Positions 19,430 to 30,415 of a stretch of 64,000 nt of DNA are shown here, piece by piece. The translations under genes were made by a program, and so were the position numbers. Source of the stretch: Coenobita brevimanus (Eukaryota > Arthropoda > Malacostraca > Decapoda > Coenobitidae); the NCBI GenBank assembly GCA_032717465.1, contig CM064732.1, positions 35,234,323 to 35,298,322 on the forward strand, given 5' to 3'. Each line of letters starts with the position of its first letter. Within the stretch, counting starts at the first letter, position 1. The notes under the pieces were generated by a model that saw only the letters and a list, made by a program, of their open reading frames with translations, was not told the DNA's origin and did no database searches.

Positions 19430-21130
19430 TTATGAGAAGTAGCCTGTAGCACCAGTCGAGCAGGGCAGTACTCCCAAGATGGATGGAAAGCTGATGTCAA
19501 GGAGAGCTGGAGTTCCCATTTCATCAGCTCTCGGGACTAGTACTTGACCATCCCCCTTTGCTGAACTTTTTCAATGTTTCAGTAACACAGAGAGTAGGCC
19601 TGCATGCTACCAGTACAAGTTTCTCTAATTGTCAACACCAAACTACATGCACATTACACGCTACACTTCCTTTTCAAAACTGAAAAAGAAAAATGGCGTC
19701 TAATAACCATGCCTCGGAGTCCCCAGGGGGAGGGACCATAAATGTCCCCACCATCCGCCTCTCTCCTGGTGACGACTCAACACACTACCTGGAACCGCTG
19801 TCTGTCTCCCTTCTTCTTCATCTCTGCAACATTTATGGCCTTTCCTCTAACTTTCTCTCTGTTCAACACCACCTCTCCTCCTCTAAACCTCAATTTCTCT
19901 TCTTAACTGAGACTCAGCGGTCTGAGGCAACTGATAGCAAACCCTTTTCTGTATCCTCCTACTTTCTCTATACTCATTTCAAAACCAAAGTGGCTCTTGT
20001 GTATATGTACACAACGACTTAGCTTACTTTCATGTTCCTGAACTTGATTCTTCTGAATTCTCTACTGTTTGGGCTTTCCTGTCATTTTTTGACCAAATAT
20101 ATCTGTGCTGATTATTTGTCCCCTAATTCTACTGGCTATGAAAAATTCTTTGACTATCTTACTTCTACAATGGAACACATCCTATCCATTTCTCCATTCT
20201 CTGAAATATCCATTCTAAGAGATTTCAATCTTCACCACCACCTTTGGCCCTCCTTTCTTTTCACTGATCCACCTGGTGAACAAGCCCACATCTTTTCCAT
20301 CCTTAATGGCCCAGTGCAGCTTGTACAGCACCCTACCCGTATCCTTGGCTGCCTTGGAAAGAGTTCCAACATACTTGACCTCTCCCTTACAAATAATCTT
20401 TCTGCTTACAGTGTTCATCTTTCCTCTCCGTTGGGATCCTCCGAACACAACCTTATTACTTTAATCTGTCCTATCGCTCCAGTACGACCCTCCAAAGAAA
20501 GGACAGTTGTGGCACTTTGGAGCTGCTGATTGGGAGGCCTTCAGGAGGTATTCTTTGATTTTCCCTGGAATGATTATTGCTTCCATAGCCAGGAGCCATC
20601 TGAGTGTGCCTTGCACATTATGGAGGTTATTCTCTCGGGAATGGAAGCATAAATTCCCTACTCATATCTGTTGACTAATTCAAGAAAACCTTGGTTCATT
20701 CTTGCTTGTTCTGATGCTATCCACAAGAAGGAGAGGGCCTATAAAAGGTATCAGAGTGAACGCATTCCTGAATCACATCTTTTTTTATGTTTCTGTCCAA
20801 AGTCGTGCTAAGTCTGTTCTTTGCTCTGCTAAAAATAATACCATCCGTACTAAATGCTCTCAACTCTCCGACTTGAATTCTTCCCGCTCCTTCTGGCGCC
20901 TTGCCAAAAACCTTTCTAACAACTTTATCTCATCATCCTTCCCTTCTCTTTTCTATTCTGATGGCTCTGTAGCTATATCTGCCATTGATAATGGAGATCT
21001 CTTCTTTCAGACTTTCTTTTCCAATTCCACCTTAGACGATTCCAGTGCTGTTCCTCCGTCACTTCCCCCCTCTGACTTCTTCAAGGCTGACATTAACATT
21101 ACTTCAGCTGATGTATTTTCTTCCTCTCCT
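19430..21130 (+). mobile_element. Jockey/CR1-group LINE, copy D, 5' portion only
   Basis: Starting near 19430 there is a possible leader, then an EN-encoding region matching copy C (62.0-62.7 kb) and the EN-RT linker matching copies B and C. Similarity ends at about 21122 ('TCAGCTGATGTATTTTCTTC') where a CT-rich tract begins. RT and the 3' end are missing. Keeping the 5' end and losing the 3' end is the reverse of ordinary LINE truncation, so a later deletion or rearrangement is likely. Confidence 0.75.
19693..21120 (+). pseudogene. Jockey/CR1-group endonuclease and linker, copy D, broken
   Basis: Frame 19693-20022 gives the N-terminus, with 'PQFLFLTETQ' (catalytic Glu). After a shift, 20032-20529 gives '[19 protein letters not shown]', then 'DFNLHHHLW', 'NILDLSLTNN' and 'GSSEHNLITL'. 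Two EN catalytic positions have changed: GDFN reads RDFN and SDH reads SEH. A third frame (20702-21100) gives the linker 'SSRSFWRLAKNLSNNF' and 'PPSLPPSDF'. The gene is non-functional. Confidence 0.75.
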
Positions 21131-21145
21131 TTTCCTCCTTCCTTC

Positions 21146-21147
<2 letters not shown>

Positions 21148-21182
<35 letters not shown>
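21148..21182. repeat. (CT)n microsatellite
   Basis: About 17 CT dinucleotides at the 3' break of LINE copy D. Confidence 0.95.
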
Positions 21183-21183
<1 letters not shown>

Positions 21184-21362
21184 CACAGTCTCTCACTATG
21201 CTGCAACGCCACCTCTCCCATATTCTGTTGCCAACACCCACTCTCCCTTCCTTGCTTCTTCCATCTCATCCGCGTCTCCTCCCAACCACCCCCCAACAGA
21301 ATATACACGTCTTTCCAGCCCATACCCCTTTTGAAGATAAAACTTTTGAAGGGATTCAGGTG

Positions 21363-21365
<3 letters not shown>

Positions 21366-21404
<39 letters not shown>
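21366..21404. repeat. (GA)n microsatellite
   Basis: About 19 AG dinucleotides. Confidence 0.95.
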
Positions 21405-21405
<1 letters not shown>

Positions 21406-21559
21406 ATACATTTCAGTCAGGACAGGAGTTGCCTAGATGTGTTACAAGGCTGGGGGTGGCAAAGGAGAGACAAACCTCGGGAGAGAAGACGAACTGACCA
21501 GGTGAAAACTGAGAGATTGTTGGAATGGAAGGTAGGACGGTTAGTGGGGAGGCAGGGGT

Positions 21560-21941
21560 AGGAGAAAGAGAGAACAGAGGAGGAGGAGGAGGAGAAGGAG
21601 GAGCGAAAATGGGAAGGCAGATGAAAGGGAGGAACAAGAGGAGTAAAAAAAAGAAAGATGGGACGAAGAATGAAGGTGAATAAAGAGGATGAAGCAGATG
21701 ATGGGGATGAAGAGTACAAGGACTGAAGGGAGAACGAGGAGGAGGAGGAGGAGGTGGTGGGAAGATAGGAAGGCACATGGAAAGGAGCACGAAGGTGAGG
21801 AGAAGAAAAGTAGGAAGATAGGAAGAAGATGGAAGATGGATGAAGAGGAGGAGGAGGAGGAAGAAATGAAGATGATGATGATGATGATGATGATAATAAT
21901 AATAAGTGGAAAATGAAGAAGATTATGATGATGATGATGTT

Positions 21942-21972
<31 letters not shown>

Positions 21973-22214
21973 GGAAGAGGAGGATAGGACTGAAACTATG
22001 ATAGGTAGGCGGATTGGAAGGAAGGTAGGTAGGAGAAGGAGAAAGAGAAAAATGCGAAGCAGTAGAAGGAAAGAAGATAAAGTAGAGGAGAACGTGAAGG
22101 GAAAGCAGGTAGTAAGAGAATAAGCTTGAAATAAAAGGAAAGATAAGAAAAGGAAGAGGAGGAGGAGGGAAGAGGAGGCCATTTACTTAGAGAGAGAGAG
22201 AGAGAGAGAGAGAG
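21560..22214. repeat. Purine-rich tract with GAG, GAT and GA repeats
   Basis: G/A-rich sequence with GGAGGAGGA runs, GAT triplets at about 21868-21890 and 21920-21970, and a terminal (GA)n at 22189-22214. The 213-codon minus-strand frame here encodes only Ser/Leu/Ile-rich low complexity. Confidence 0.85.
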
Positions 22215-22329
22215 GAGGGGGAATTACAATGACGATACAGTTCTTACAGTCCCTAGTAGGTGGTCCTGCCTTAATATTAAATGCAAAACTTACTCTCCAA
22301 CAAGCCGGTAGGCGACAATGGCCAGCTAT

Positions 22330-22990
22330 AAGTGGACCAAACTTTGTCATGGACAGGAAGTGAGTTTCGACACTAAAAGTCATTATGATATGGCGGTACT
22401 CCAGTAACATTTCATCCAAGAATCATGGCCCTGGCTGAACAATCTTCGGAGCCTTAGTATATCGCACGAGCATGTCGTAATTTTAACACTATATTTTCGG
22501 CACTTGATGACCTATGACCGCTGACCTTGCGGATATAGGTCGTGCATGTACAAAGCACACTTGTAGTACCTATTAACATCTATAAGCTTGCAAAGTTTCA
22601 TTAGATTCCATCCACCCACTGTGGAGCTAGGGAATTTGACATTTGCGGAATGGCCTACCAGAGGTTCAACTTTTAGGTGGCGCTGCCAGCTACTGGATGT
22701 GAATTTCGACATTAAAATCATTTCATATTAAGGTACTCCAGAGCAATATTCCACCCACAATTCATGGCCCTGGCTTAATAACCTTCGGAGTCTTAGCATT
22801 CCGCACAAGCATAGTCCTGATTTTATCTATTTTCACTGTTTTCGCATTTGATGACCATTGACCCCTGACCTGGCCAATGTAGCACATTGGTGTGCATAGA
22901 AAGTTGTAGTACTAGTCGATATCTATTAGCCTGCAAACTTTCATTCAATTGCACCCAGCCATTGGGGAACTAGGTACACATTTTTGAAAA
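22330..22990. repeat. Two tandem ~339-bp diverged units
   Basis: 'CATGGCCCTGGCT' with flanking 'GGTACTCCAG' and 'CTTCGGAG(C/T)CTTAG' occurs at 22424 and again at 22763, 339 bp apart. Each unit continues through 'TTGATGACC', a run of TGACC words and 'GCAAA(G/C)TTTCATT'. No open frame. The TGACC words resemble those of the 59.3-60.3 kb array. Confidence 0.7.
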
Positions 22991-23322
22991 CTGGTACTGG
23001 TTGGCAGGAAAGCCGAGGTCAGTCTTCATAGGGTTGCAACTTGAAAACTAGAGGGAAGGAGAAATATGGATGTTACATTTCCGAAAGAGAATGACCTCAA
23101 TATTGCAATGAAGAAGTCAAAGCCTTCTGCACCCATTAGTAATGCTTCTACAGCTCAAAACGTGAAAAGTACGAAAAAACGGGTTTTCGATCTTTGCTAA
23201 GCAACGAGTGGTTGCCTCGCAACCAAAGCCTTACGGGCTCAGCTAGGCCACAGGCTGGTCATGTGTCCAGGTTTGGTCGGAATCGGTTAATTCTGAAGGG
23301 TAGAACTGCCTGCCATAATTAA

Positions 23323-24080
23323 CCCGTCACGTCCCAAGGTTTTCTGCACCTCCGACATCCCCCAGTCCCGAGGTATTTTCGAATTTTTTTTTTTTGGCTA
23401 AAATCTTCGCTTTTGGTGAGAAACATCGAAAATTCATAGAGAAATCGCTCACCTGAGGTTTAAAATGCCCAATCCAGGTAGGAGTTCCTCCTTACCTGAG
23501 TGGGTTTTCTATCATGCTGGCACCAAAGAAAACGAGTTCTATGTAAGGGTAACTATTTTATCCACTCATAAACGATATTTATTTATTTACTTGGTACGAA
23601 TGTATATGTAGTATGTGAGTATATTGGTTTTCAAGCAGTAATAAAGGCATTATAAGCATTGTTTCACTCACTAACTAAGCACCATACCTGACCTTTTTTT
23701 GCCATATTACCTGATCATTATTTCTGGCTGTTTCTTCTTCTAATGCTATGTAAACATTGTCCTCCACATTGTCATTGATTGGGGAATCACTCTGGCCCTG
23801 AATATCTTTACTAGGCAGGTCACTGGTAACAGGTCCTTTGCCAAGACAATGGCGTGAGGGGGGGAGGGGGGAGGTTATGCAGTGTAAGGCATTATCCCTG
23901 CTTGGCATCTTGTAGAGGAATAGAGGAAGGTGTCCCGTGTATACATACGAAAAATCACGTGCGAAAATTGAAAATTGTGCAAATTAGGGACCTTGCAATT
24001 GCACGACGTACTGGTACGTCGCCGGGACTGGCAAATGCAAATCGTTGCAACGTACCCATACGTCGACAGGATGGGGCGGG
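23323..24080 (-). mobile_element. Non-autonomous piggyBac-like element, copy 1, with TTAA target sites
   Basis: Bounded by TTAA at 23319-23322 and 24081-24084. The ends are inverted: CCCGTCACGTCCC leads in on the left, and the right end read inward on the minus strand gives CCCGCCCCATCC. TTAA flanks and CCC-starting ends are piggyBac hallmarks. At 758 bp it is too short for a transposase. The minus strand has a 77-codon frame (23908-23675) with 'DNVEDNVYIALEEETARNND', possibly an N-terminal remnant. A second copy about 7 kb away shows that it has moved. Confidence 0.68.
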
Positions 24081-24176
24081 TTAAACAAGAAAAAAAAGAA
24101 AAGAAAGAAAATGAGACCAACAATAAGGGTAGCATGGAGTTGGCCAGTTAAAGGCGTTAATGTAGTGCAGCACACC

Positions 24177-24179
<3 letters not shown>

Positions 24180-24225
<46 letters not shown>
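24180..24225. repeat. (GA)n microsatellite
   Basis: About 22 GA dinucleotides. Confidence 0.95.
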
Positions 24226-24496
24226 AGTTTCACTATTACGATGCTGTGTTGGAGGGCAGTTCCACTAATATGATGCTGTGCTGGGAGTAATTTAATTTAA
24301 CATTTCCACTTGCGATCAGTTGTAATCCGTCTTGGTTGGATTCATACAGGAAACTGTGAGAAAATTAATGATGTATCCATGAACCAAGCGGTATTTGAGA
24401 AAGCCAGCTTAACCCTTGATATACTACGGTTAATTGTAGTGTTTGGTTCCAAGGCTAGGCGATGTAAATGTAGTACATTAGGTAGTTTAGAAGGCA

Positions 24497-26497
24497 TTTT
24501 TTTTTTTTTATGCGAGGAAGAAGGAACCAAAGGCCATGAGCCCGCAGTAACAGTTCCCTCCAAGAGAAAAACAAAATACAATAGAGAGCCAAATTCAAGA
24601 TCTGATCATTTTGAGATGCCTTGACACACTGCGTTTGAAAGACTGAAGATCATAGGCAGCAGGAAATACAGACAGAGGGAGACAGTTCCAGAGTTGACCT
24701 GTTGCATAAATGAAAGACTGGGAGTAGCGGTTAACTCTTGCATTAGAGAGTTGGACAGAAAAGGGATGAGAGTTTGCTGCCAGACGGGTGCTACGCTCCC
24801 GTCGTAGAGGTGGAGGAATGCAAGCAGACAGTTCAGAGGAGCAGTGACCATTAAAGTAGCGATAGAAAAGAGATAAAGATGCAACAGTGCGGCGAAGGGA
24901 CAGAGGTTGAAGGGAGTCAGTAAGAGGAGGAGAGTTAATGAGACAAAAAGCCTTAGACTCCACCCTATTGAGAAAAGCTGTATGTGGGGAGCCTCCCCAC
25001 ACATGAGAGTTGTACTCCACACAGGGGCGGAAAAAACCTGTGTATAGAGTCAACAATTGTGCAGGGGTAAAGAAAGAGCAGAGTCGGCTAAGCACACCCA
25101 ATCTCTTGGAAGCAGATTTTACAAGAGATGTGATATGATCTTTCCAAGATAAGTCCCGAGTAAATGAAACACCAAGCATGTTCAAGGATGATGCAGGATT
25201 AAGCTGAATATTATTAAACATTAGTGGGTATACCTGTGGAAGATTTTGTCGGGTTGATAAGTGTAAGAACTGGGTCTTAGATGCATTAAAAACAACCATA
25301 TTATTTTTACCCCAGTCAGAGATACGAGCCAAGTCAGACATTAGGTGTGCCATAGCCTCATCCCTTGTTTGTTGAAGTAACTGTTGAGATGGGTGGTGCG
25401 GGAACCGAATGGAAAGGTGAAGGGTGGAGTCATCAGCGTATGAGTGGATAGGGTTAAATGTACAGCTTAGAAGATCAATGATGAATAAAAGGAAGAGAGT
25501 TGGTGATAGGACAGAGCCCTGAGGAACACCACTGTTGATAGATCTAGGAGAAGAACGATGGCCGTCTACAACAGTGGCTATAGAACGACCAGAAAAGAAG
25601 CTAGCGATGAAGGCACAGGTAGAAGGATAGAAACCATAGGAGGGCAGTTTGGAAATTAAAGATTTATGCCAGACTCGATCGAAAGCCTTTGAGATGTCAA
25701 GTGCAATGGCAAAGCTTTCGCCAAAGTCCCGAAAGGAGGATGACCAGGTGTCTAAAAGGTAGGTGAGAAGATCGCCAGTGGAGCGTCCCTGACGGAACCC
25801 ATACTGACGATCGGAAAGAAGGTTGTGATAGGAAAGATGCCTTAAAATTTTTCTATTGAGAATTGACTCGAAAACTTTTGAAATAAAGGACGTTAAAGCA
25901 ATTGGACGATAGTTGGAGGGTTGGGAGTGGTCACCCTTCTTTGGGACTGGCTGAATGAGAGCAAACTTCCAAGAAGAAGGAAAGGTACAAGTTGACAGAC
26001 AAAGGCGAAAGAGTTTACCTAGGCAGGGTTTAAGCACAGAAGCACAGTTCTTGAGAACAACAGGAGGGACCCCATCAGGCCCATTTGCCTTGTTAGTACT
26101 GAGGCCAGTGATGGCAGAAAATACATCAGCTGAAGACATTTTAATGTCAGCCATGAGGAAGTCAGAGGGGGGAAGTGATGGAGGAACAGCACCGGAATCG
26201 TCTAAGGTGGAATTGGAGAAGAAAGTCTGTGCAAAGAGATCTGCTTTATCAGTAGAAGAAATAGCTACAGAACCATCAGAGTAGAAAAGAGGAGGGAAGG
26301 ATGATGAGGTAAAGTTGTTAGAAAGGTTTTTGGCAAGGTGCCAGAAGGAGCGGGAAGAATTCGAGTTGGAGAGTTGAGAGCATTTAGTACGAATGAAATT
26401 ATTTTGAGCAGAGCGAAGAACAGACTTAGCACGATTCCGGGCAGAAACTTAAAGTTGATGTGATTCAGGGGTGGGTTGGCTCCGGTACCTTTTTTTT
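24497..26497 (-). mobile_element. Jockey/CR1-group LINE, copy B, 5'-truncated
   Basis: On the plus strand the poly(A) tail appears as T13 at 24497-24509, followed by the family 3' end 'ATGCGAGGAAGAAGGAACCA'. Homology to copy C runs to about 26490 ('GGGTTGGCTCCGGTACC'), so the copy lacks EN and begins in the linker. It carries the longest undamaged RT frame of the family in the window. Confidence 0.88.
24595..26154 (-). CDS. Jockey/CR1-group reverse transcriptase, copy B, open RT and C-terminal domain
   Basis: 519 codons without a stop. RT blocks in order from the N-terminus: 'NGPDGVPPVVLKNCASVLKP', 'LIQPVPKKGDHSQPSNYRPI', 'DRQYGFRQGRSTGDLL', 'FAIALDISKAFDRVWHKSLI' (motif A Asp), 'SGVPQGSVLSPTLFLLFI' (motif B), 'HSYADDSTLHLS' (catalytic YADD), then the C-terminal 'LGVSFTRDLSWKDHI' and 'RPCVEYNSHVWGGSPHT' region, ending 'HLKMIRS'. 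The ATG at 26154 is internal: the frame is open further upstream through 'SGAVPPSLPPSDFL' and into the linker before a shift near 26300. The enzyme makes cDNA at a nicked target, but this truncated copy lacks the EN domain. The clade call (Jockey/CR1 group) rests on the NYRPIALTS and YADD motifs. Confidence 0.9.
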   Translation of the reverse strand: MADIKMSSADVFSAITGLSTNKANGPDGVPPVVLKNCASVLKPCLGKLFRLCLSTCTFPSSWKFALIQPVPKKGDHSQPSNYRPIALTSFISKVFESILNRKILRHLSYHNLLSDRQYGFRQGRSTGDLLTYLLDTWSSSFRDFGESFAIALDISKAFDRVWHKSLISKLPSYGFYPSTCAFIASFFSGRSIATVVDGHRSSPRSINSGVPQGSVLSPTLFLLFIIDLLSCTFNPIHSYADDSTLHLSIRFPHHPSQQLLQQTRDEAMAHLMSDLARISDWGKNNMVVFNASKTQFLHLSTRQNLPQVYPLMFNNIQLNPASSLNMLGVSFTRDLSWKDHITSLVKSASKRLGVLSRLCSFFTPAQLLTLYTGFFRPCVEYNSHVWGGSPHTAFLNRVESKAFCLINSPPLTDSLQPLSLRRTVASLSLFYRYFNGHCSSELSACIPPPLRRERSTRLAANSHPFSVQLSNARVNRYSQSFIYATGQLWNCLPLSVFPAAYDLQSFKRSVSRHLKMIRS

Positions 26498-26659
26498 TGT
26501 ATGTTGTTTGCTTTAACTGAATATATTCGACAAGTGATGGCCAAAACATCCCCAACTGTGTGTGTGTCATCTAAAGGATTAAGAGTTGATGTTCAGTCAT
26601 TATGTCATTACATGATTGACCGCGTAGGTTTATGGATCGTGTATCTGTATCGTGACAGG

Positions 26660-27790
26660 ACAAGCCTCAGCTGGCATAACCGACAGCTTGCATAATCATG
26701 GGTCAGCATTACCTTCAGCTGCTTTAACCGACAGCTGACGAGACCATTATTCAAGATTATCGTCCCCTGGCATAACAATCAGTCAGCTTTACCGTAAGTT
26801 CGCAAAACTATTAGTCAAGATTATCGTCAGCTGGTATATCCGTCACCAAGCATAACCACTACTCAACATTACCATCAGCTGGCATAACCATTACTCAACA
26901 TTGCCATCAGTTGGCATAACCGTTAGCTGGTATAATGATTAGTCAGCATTGCTCTCAGCTGGCATGACCGTCAGCTGGCAATCCTCTACTCAGCATTACC
27001 ATCAGCTGTCATAATCGTTACCTGGCATAACCATTAGTCAGCATTACCGTTAGCTGGCACAACCGTCAGGGGAAATAACTGTTAGTCAGCATTTTTGTCA
27101 GCTAGCATAACCGTCAGCTGGCAGAAGCCATTAGACAGAATTATCATCAGCTGGCATAACCGTTAGCCAGCATAAACGTCATCTGGCATAACCATTAGTT
27201 AGCATTACCATCAGCAGACATACGCAGCGAAACTGTTTGCTGACATAACCGCATAACCCCTATCTGGCTTAACCGTCAGCTTCAGCTACCTAACAGTCAC
27301 TTGGCATAACTGTCACCTAGCACAGCATTTTAGTAGTATTATCGTCAACTGGCATAAACGTTAGCCAGCAAAACCGTAATCTGGCATAACCATTAGTTAG
27401 CATTACCTTCAGCTGGCACAACCGTCCAATGGCATAACTGTCAACTAGTGCCAGCCAGTATAGCTGTTAGCTGGCATAAAGGTCAGCTGGCATAACCGTT
27501 AAGCAACATAACCTTCAGTTGACATAGCACAGTCAGCCAGCACAACCATCAGGTGATATAACGCATGATCGTTAGCCATCATAATCGTCATCTGGCATAA
27601 TCATCAGCTGGCATGTTCCTTCATTTGTATAACAATCACCTGGCATAGCCATCAGCCCGTATAACCACCAGCTAGCAAAAACACTGGTTTTCATAACCAT
27701 TAGCAGGTATAACCATATGCCAGAATGATCATCATTTGAAATAACTGTCAGCCAGCCTTACTGTTGTTCACCATTGCCATCAAGTGAACA
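26660..27790. repeat. Minisatellite array with a ~16-18-bp CAGCTGGCATAACC unit
   Basis: Over about 1.1 kb, variants of 'GTCAGCTGGCATAACCGT' recur dozens of times, often in pairs joined by 'TTAGTCAGCATTACC', giving higher-order periods of about 35 bp. The core contains the palindrome CAGCTG. Units at the right end are more degenerate. No coding frame. Confidence 0.85.
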
Positions 27791-27799
27791 CCAGTCGAA

Positions 27800-28380
27800 A
27801 TGGGAAGTTTATGTTTATATTTGCCATTTTCTTTTCTTTTTTTTAGGGTAATGAAAGGGTACTGAATCCAAAAATGGATTTTGTCAATTTTTTTGAGAGC
27901 TCATTCCACGAGAAATTCAAGATGACGTCCAAGATGGCCCCCAAGTATAAATTTCTTTATTTCTCTGCTTCTAATTGCTGCCAAGTGATAAAAGTTTAAA
28001 CAAAACATATGTTTTTAGGCATGCAGATTTTAAATTTCACTATCCCATAGCACTACAGCATTTTTTTTTTTTTTTTGAAGTTGGAGTCCAAAATGCTTTT
28101 ATTAAATCTTTGTTAGTGATAATAAAATGACATTTTTTCCTTAAAATTTCATGCTTGTATTATATGTTACAGATTAATTTTGAAATCAAATTATTGCTCC
28201 ATCCAAATTTTTAACAATAAAAATCATGTTGAGAAAACATCAAGATAAAAACTGTGATGGTTAACAAAACCTAATTTATTTTTCATTATACCAGCATTAC
28301 ATTTCGCCTATCCTATATAAATAAATGTAAAAGAAAAACAGGAGTGAAAGAAAGAAATAAGAAATATGTTTGAGAAAAGA
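27800..28380. other. AT-rich spacer, nothing recognised
   Basis: AT-rich DNA with short homopolymers (T runs near 27836 and 28062). No gene or repeat family recognised. Confidence 0.5.
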
Positions 28381-28399
28381 ATACATGCACGATTTACAA

Positions 28400-29940
28400 C
28401 TTCGACAAAGACGTTATTGCTTTAACTTCCACTGACTTGTATCAATGACTAGATGTTCTGCTTCATCATTGTTACAGTTTTTACATAGGCAAAAGTCTGT
28501 GCAAATTAGCCCTTTGCATTCACAGGAGCACATGCTTGTAGAACAGATACTCTTGTTAAAAACACATTGTATTAACTCAAGCACAGCTTGTGAGGCTGGT
28601 TTCAGTTCTGTGGTGATTGGCATATAGATACCATTCCGAAGATACCATCCATTTTGTCCTGGGTCTAGTAAAGTCTACTAAGGAATGGCTGTTTGCATCC
28701 AGATACATGCTTGAATGTGATCTCAGTATGTGTTAATGAAGGGCTACTTTAGCTGCTGGTAACCATTCACTTTCAGCTTGGTATTTCCAAACAGATGCCA
28801 TCCCAGGGCTTTGAAATCAGATACAGTTATTCCTTGAGGGCAATATACTTGGCATGCAAAGCTTGTGAGTATTTCCTTATTGTGACTGAAATATCCTCTA
28901 GAGCTCCCGGCATTTGAAAAGCTTCAATGTCCTTTTACATGCTGGCAGAAACAGCTTAAACAATGCTGCTTTACTCCCTGAATATCTCCCAGTGGTATTA
29001 ATGTCAGTAAAGGCATGAGAGCTAGCAAGTGCCTTGGCTTTCTCAGGCCCAAGTGTCTCATATAATGGTTTTATTTGAAACTTTCTGTTCATCATACTCA
29101 CAGTGCAGTTGCAACGAGGGAACCAAAATTGGTAATGAATAGCACCAAAACATCTGTATCTGATGAGAAACTATTCAACTCTGTGGTGGTGAACATTGAA
29201 ATCTCCTAGTATGGAGATTTCTTTCATGAAATCTCTCCTTTCTCGCAGTTGTAGCACACATGTAGATGTCATCAGTGTCACTTTGTTCCACTTCTTCCAC
29301 TGTAAGTACATCAGCAATATCTGGTTCACACACATCAGGTGAGTAGTGAAAAGCTTATTTTTTTTGTTGACTCTCATACAATTTTAACACGAGGAAGCTG
29401 TTCTAAAATATGTCTTCAGGCATTTACGATTGTATGGTGGTAGATGAAATTCTTTGAATTCGCCCAAGAGATTAAAATATACAGATTCGATTGTTTCCAT
29501 GGACAGACATTCCTTTTGTGAGGTTTGATAGTTCACCATTATGATCTAGTTCAGTAATGGCTGCACCTTGGTTTGGAGAGGCCACAGTGGCCTTTTGCAT
29601 GTGATGTGCTGGTTTGGTTACCCTATCTACATGGTTCATTCAAAATATTTTGTGATATTTGATATCACTGGCATGACCATCGGCAAGGTCTATAGCAGTA
29701 TTTAGTTTCGTTTGCAGGTCTGTTTTACAGGTATCACGATTCTACACGACATACGTCAAGGTCTTTCCTCTACTATCAGATCTGACGTTAGACAACTGAG
29801 CTGCAGTGACCTGTTGACAAAATAATTTCTCATTGTCAAACGGCTTAGTAAAACAGCTTGTAAATGTTTGATTGCCCCTCTCTTGGCTTGTGGATGGTGT
29901 TTCAGTAGATGAAAGGAAGAACTCCTTTTTCATTTGGGAA
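28400..29940 (-). pseudogene. Decayed gene for an uncharacterised protein with a cysteine-rich C-terminus
   Basis: Reading the minus strand, protein-like segments recur with stops between them. From the N-terminal side: 'KLNTAIDLADGHASDIKYHK', an 'ADVLTVEEVEQSDTDDIY' region, 'KAKALASSHAFTDINTTGRY' (29050-28960), 'LEDISVTIRKYSQALHAKYI', 'DPGQNGWYLRNGIYMPITTE', and a terminal cysteine cluster 'CSTSMCSCECKGLICTDFCL' (28540-28480). The HAFT...TTG motif and the cysteine tail recall a repetitive family of uncharacterised arthropod and cnidarian proteins; this is from memory and unverified. Many stops show it is dead. No introns are evident, which fits an element-borne or retrocopied gene. Confidence 0.55.
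29178..29216 (-). mobile_element. 39-bp fragment of Jockey-group endonuclease inside the pseudogene
   Basis: The minus strand reads the same as copy C at about 62160-62198 with 37 of 39 bases matching. It encodes '[13 protein letters not shown]', the EN catalytic GDFN block. Flanking sequence on both sides belongs to the unrelated pseudogene. Confidence 0.75.
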
Positions 29941-30415
29941 AAAAAGTCAACTTTGAAACTACATTTTTATATCGTTTTTCAGCACTAGATATCTCCCTTC
30001 GATGATTAGCATCTGCATAGCAGGTGTAATGCCATCTGCATGTCTTTATTTAAGGCAGAGTAAGGTAAGAGTGACCATTTAGATTATTTAGGGTAATACT
30101 ATAGGCATATAAATAGTGAGGTTGAGGTGACCATATATTACAGATAATTTATGCCCCTGCATAAGTTTTATAATACAGTAGTTGTTAAAGCGAGTTTTAG
30201 TCCAAAGAGGGAAATAAATTACAGTATATATTTGTATACATTGCCCTCAAACTACACCTTTATCCTATCAGTTCTAGGACATATCATTCCATGACATTTT
30301 TGTTATTATCAGCCATGTTATTCAGCTTGGGAAAGACTTCCCATGGCCACTGAATCAAGCACAGCAAAGCTTTGCAACCCCATTTCACAGCACACAGCAG
30401 GAGAGTCTTTTTTAA

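Noticed and set aside
21541..22182. 213-codon minus-strand open frame
   Set aside because: Complement of GA/GAG/GAT simple repeats; encodes Ser/Leu/Ile low complexity only.
26660..27790. CRISPR-like repeat array
   Set aside because: Repeats are short, degenerate and contiguous without unique spacers, and the genome is eukaryotic; it is a minisatellite.
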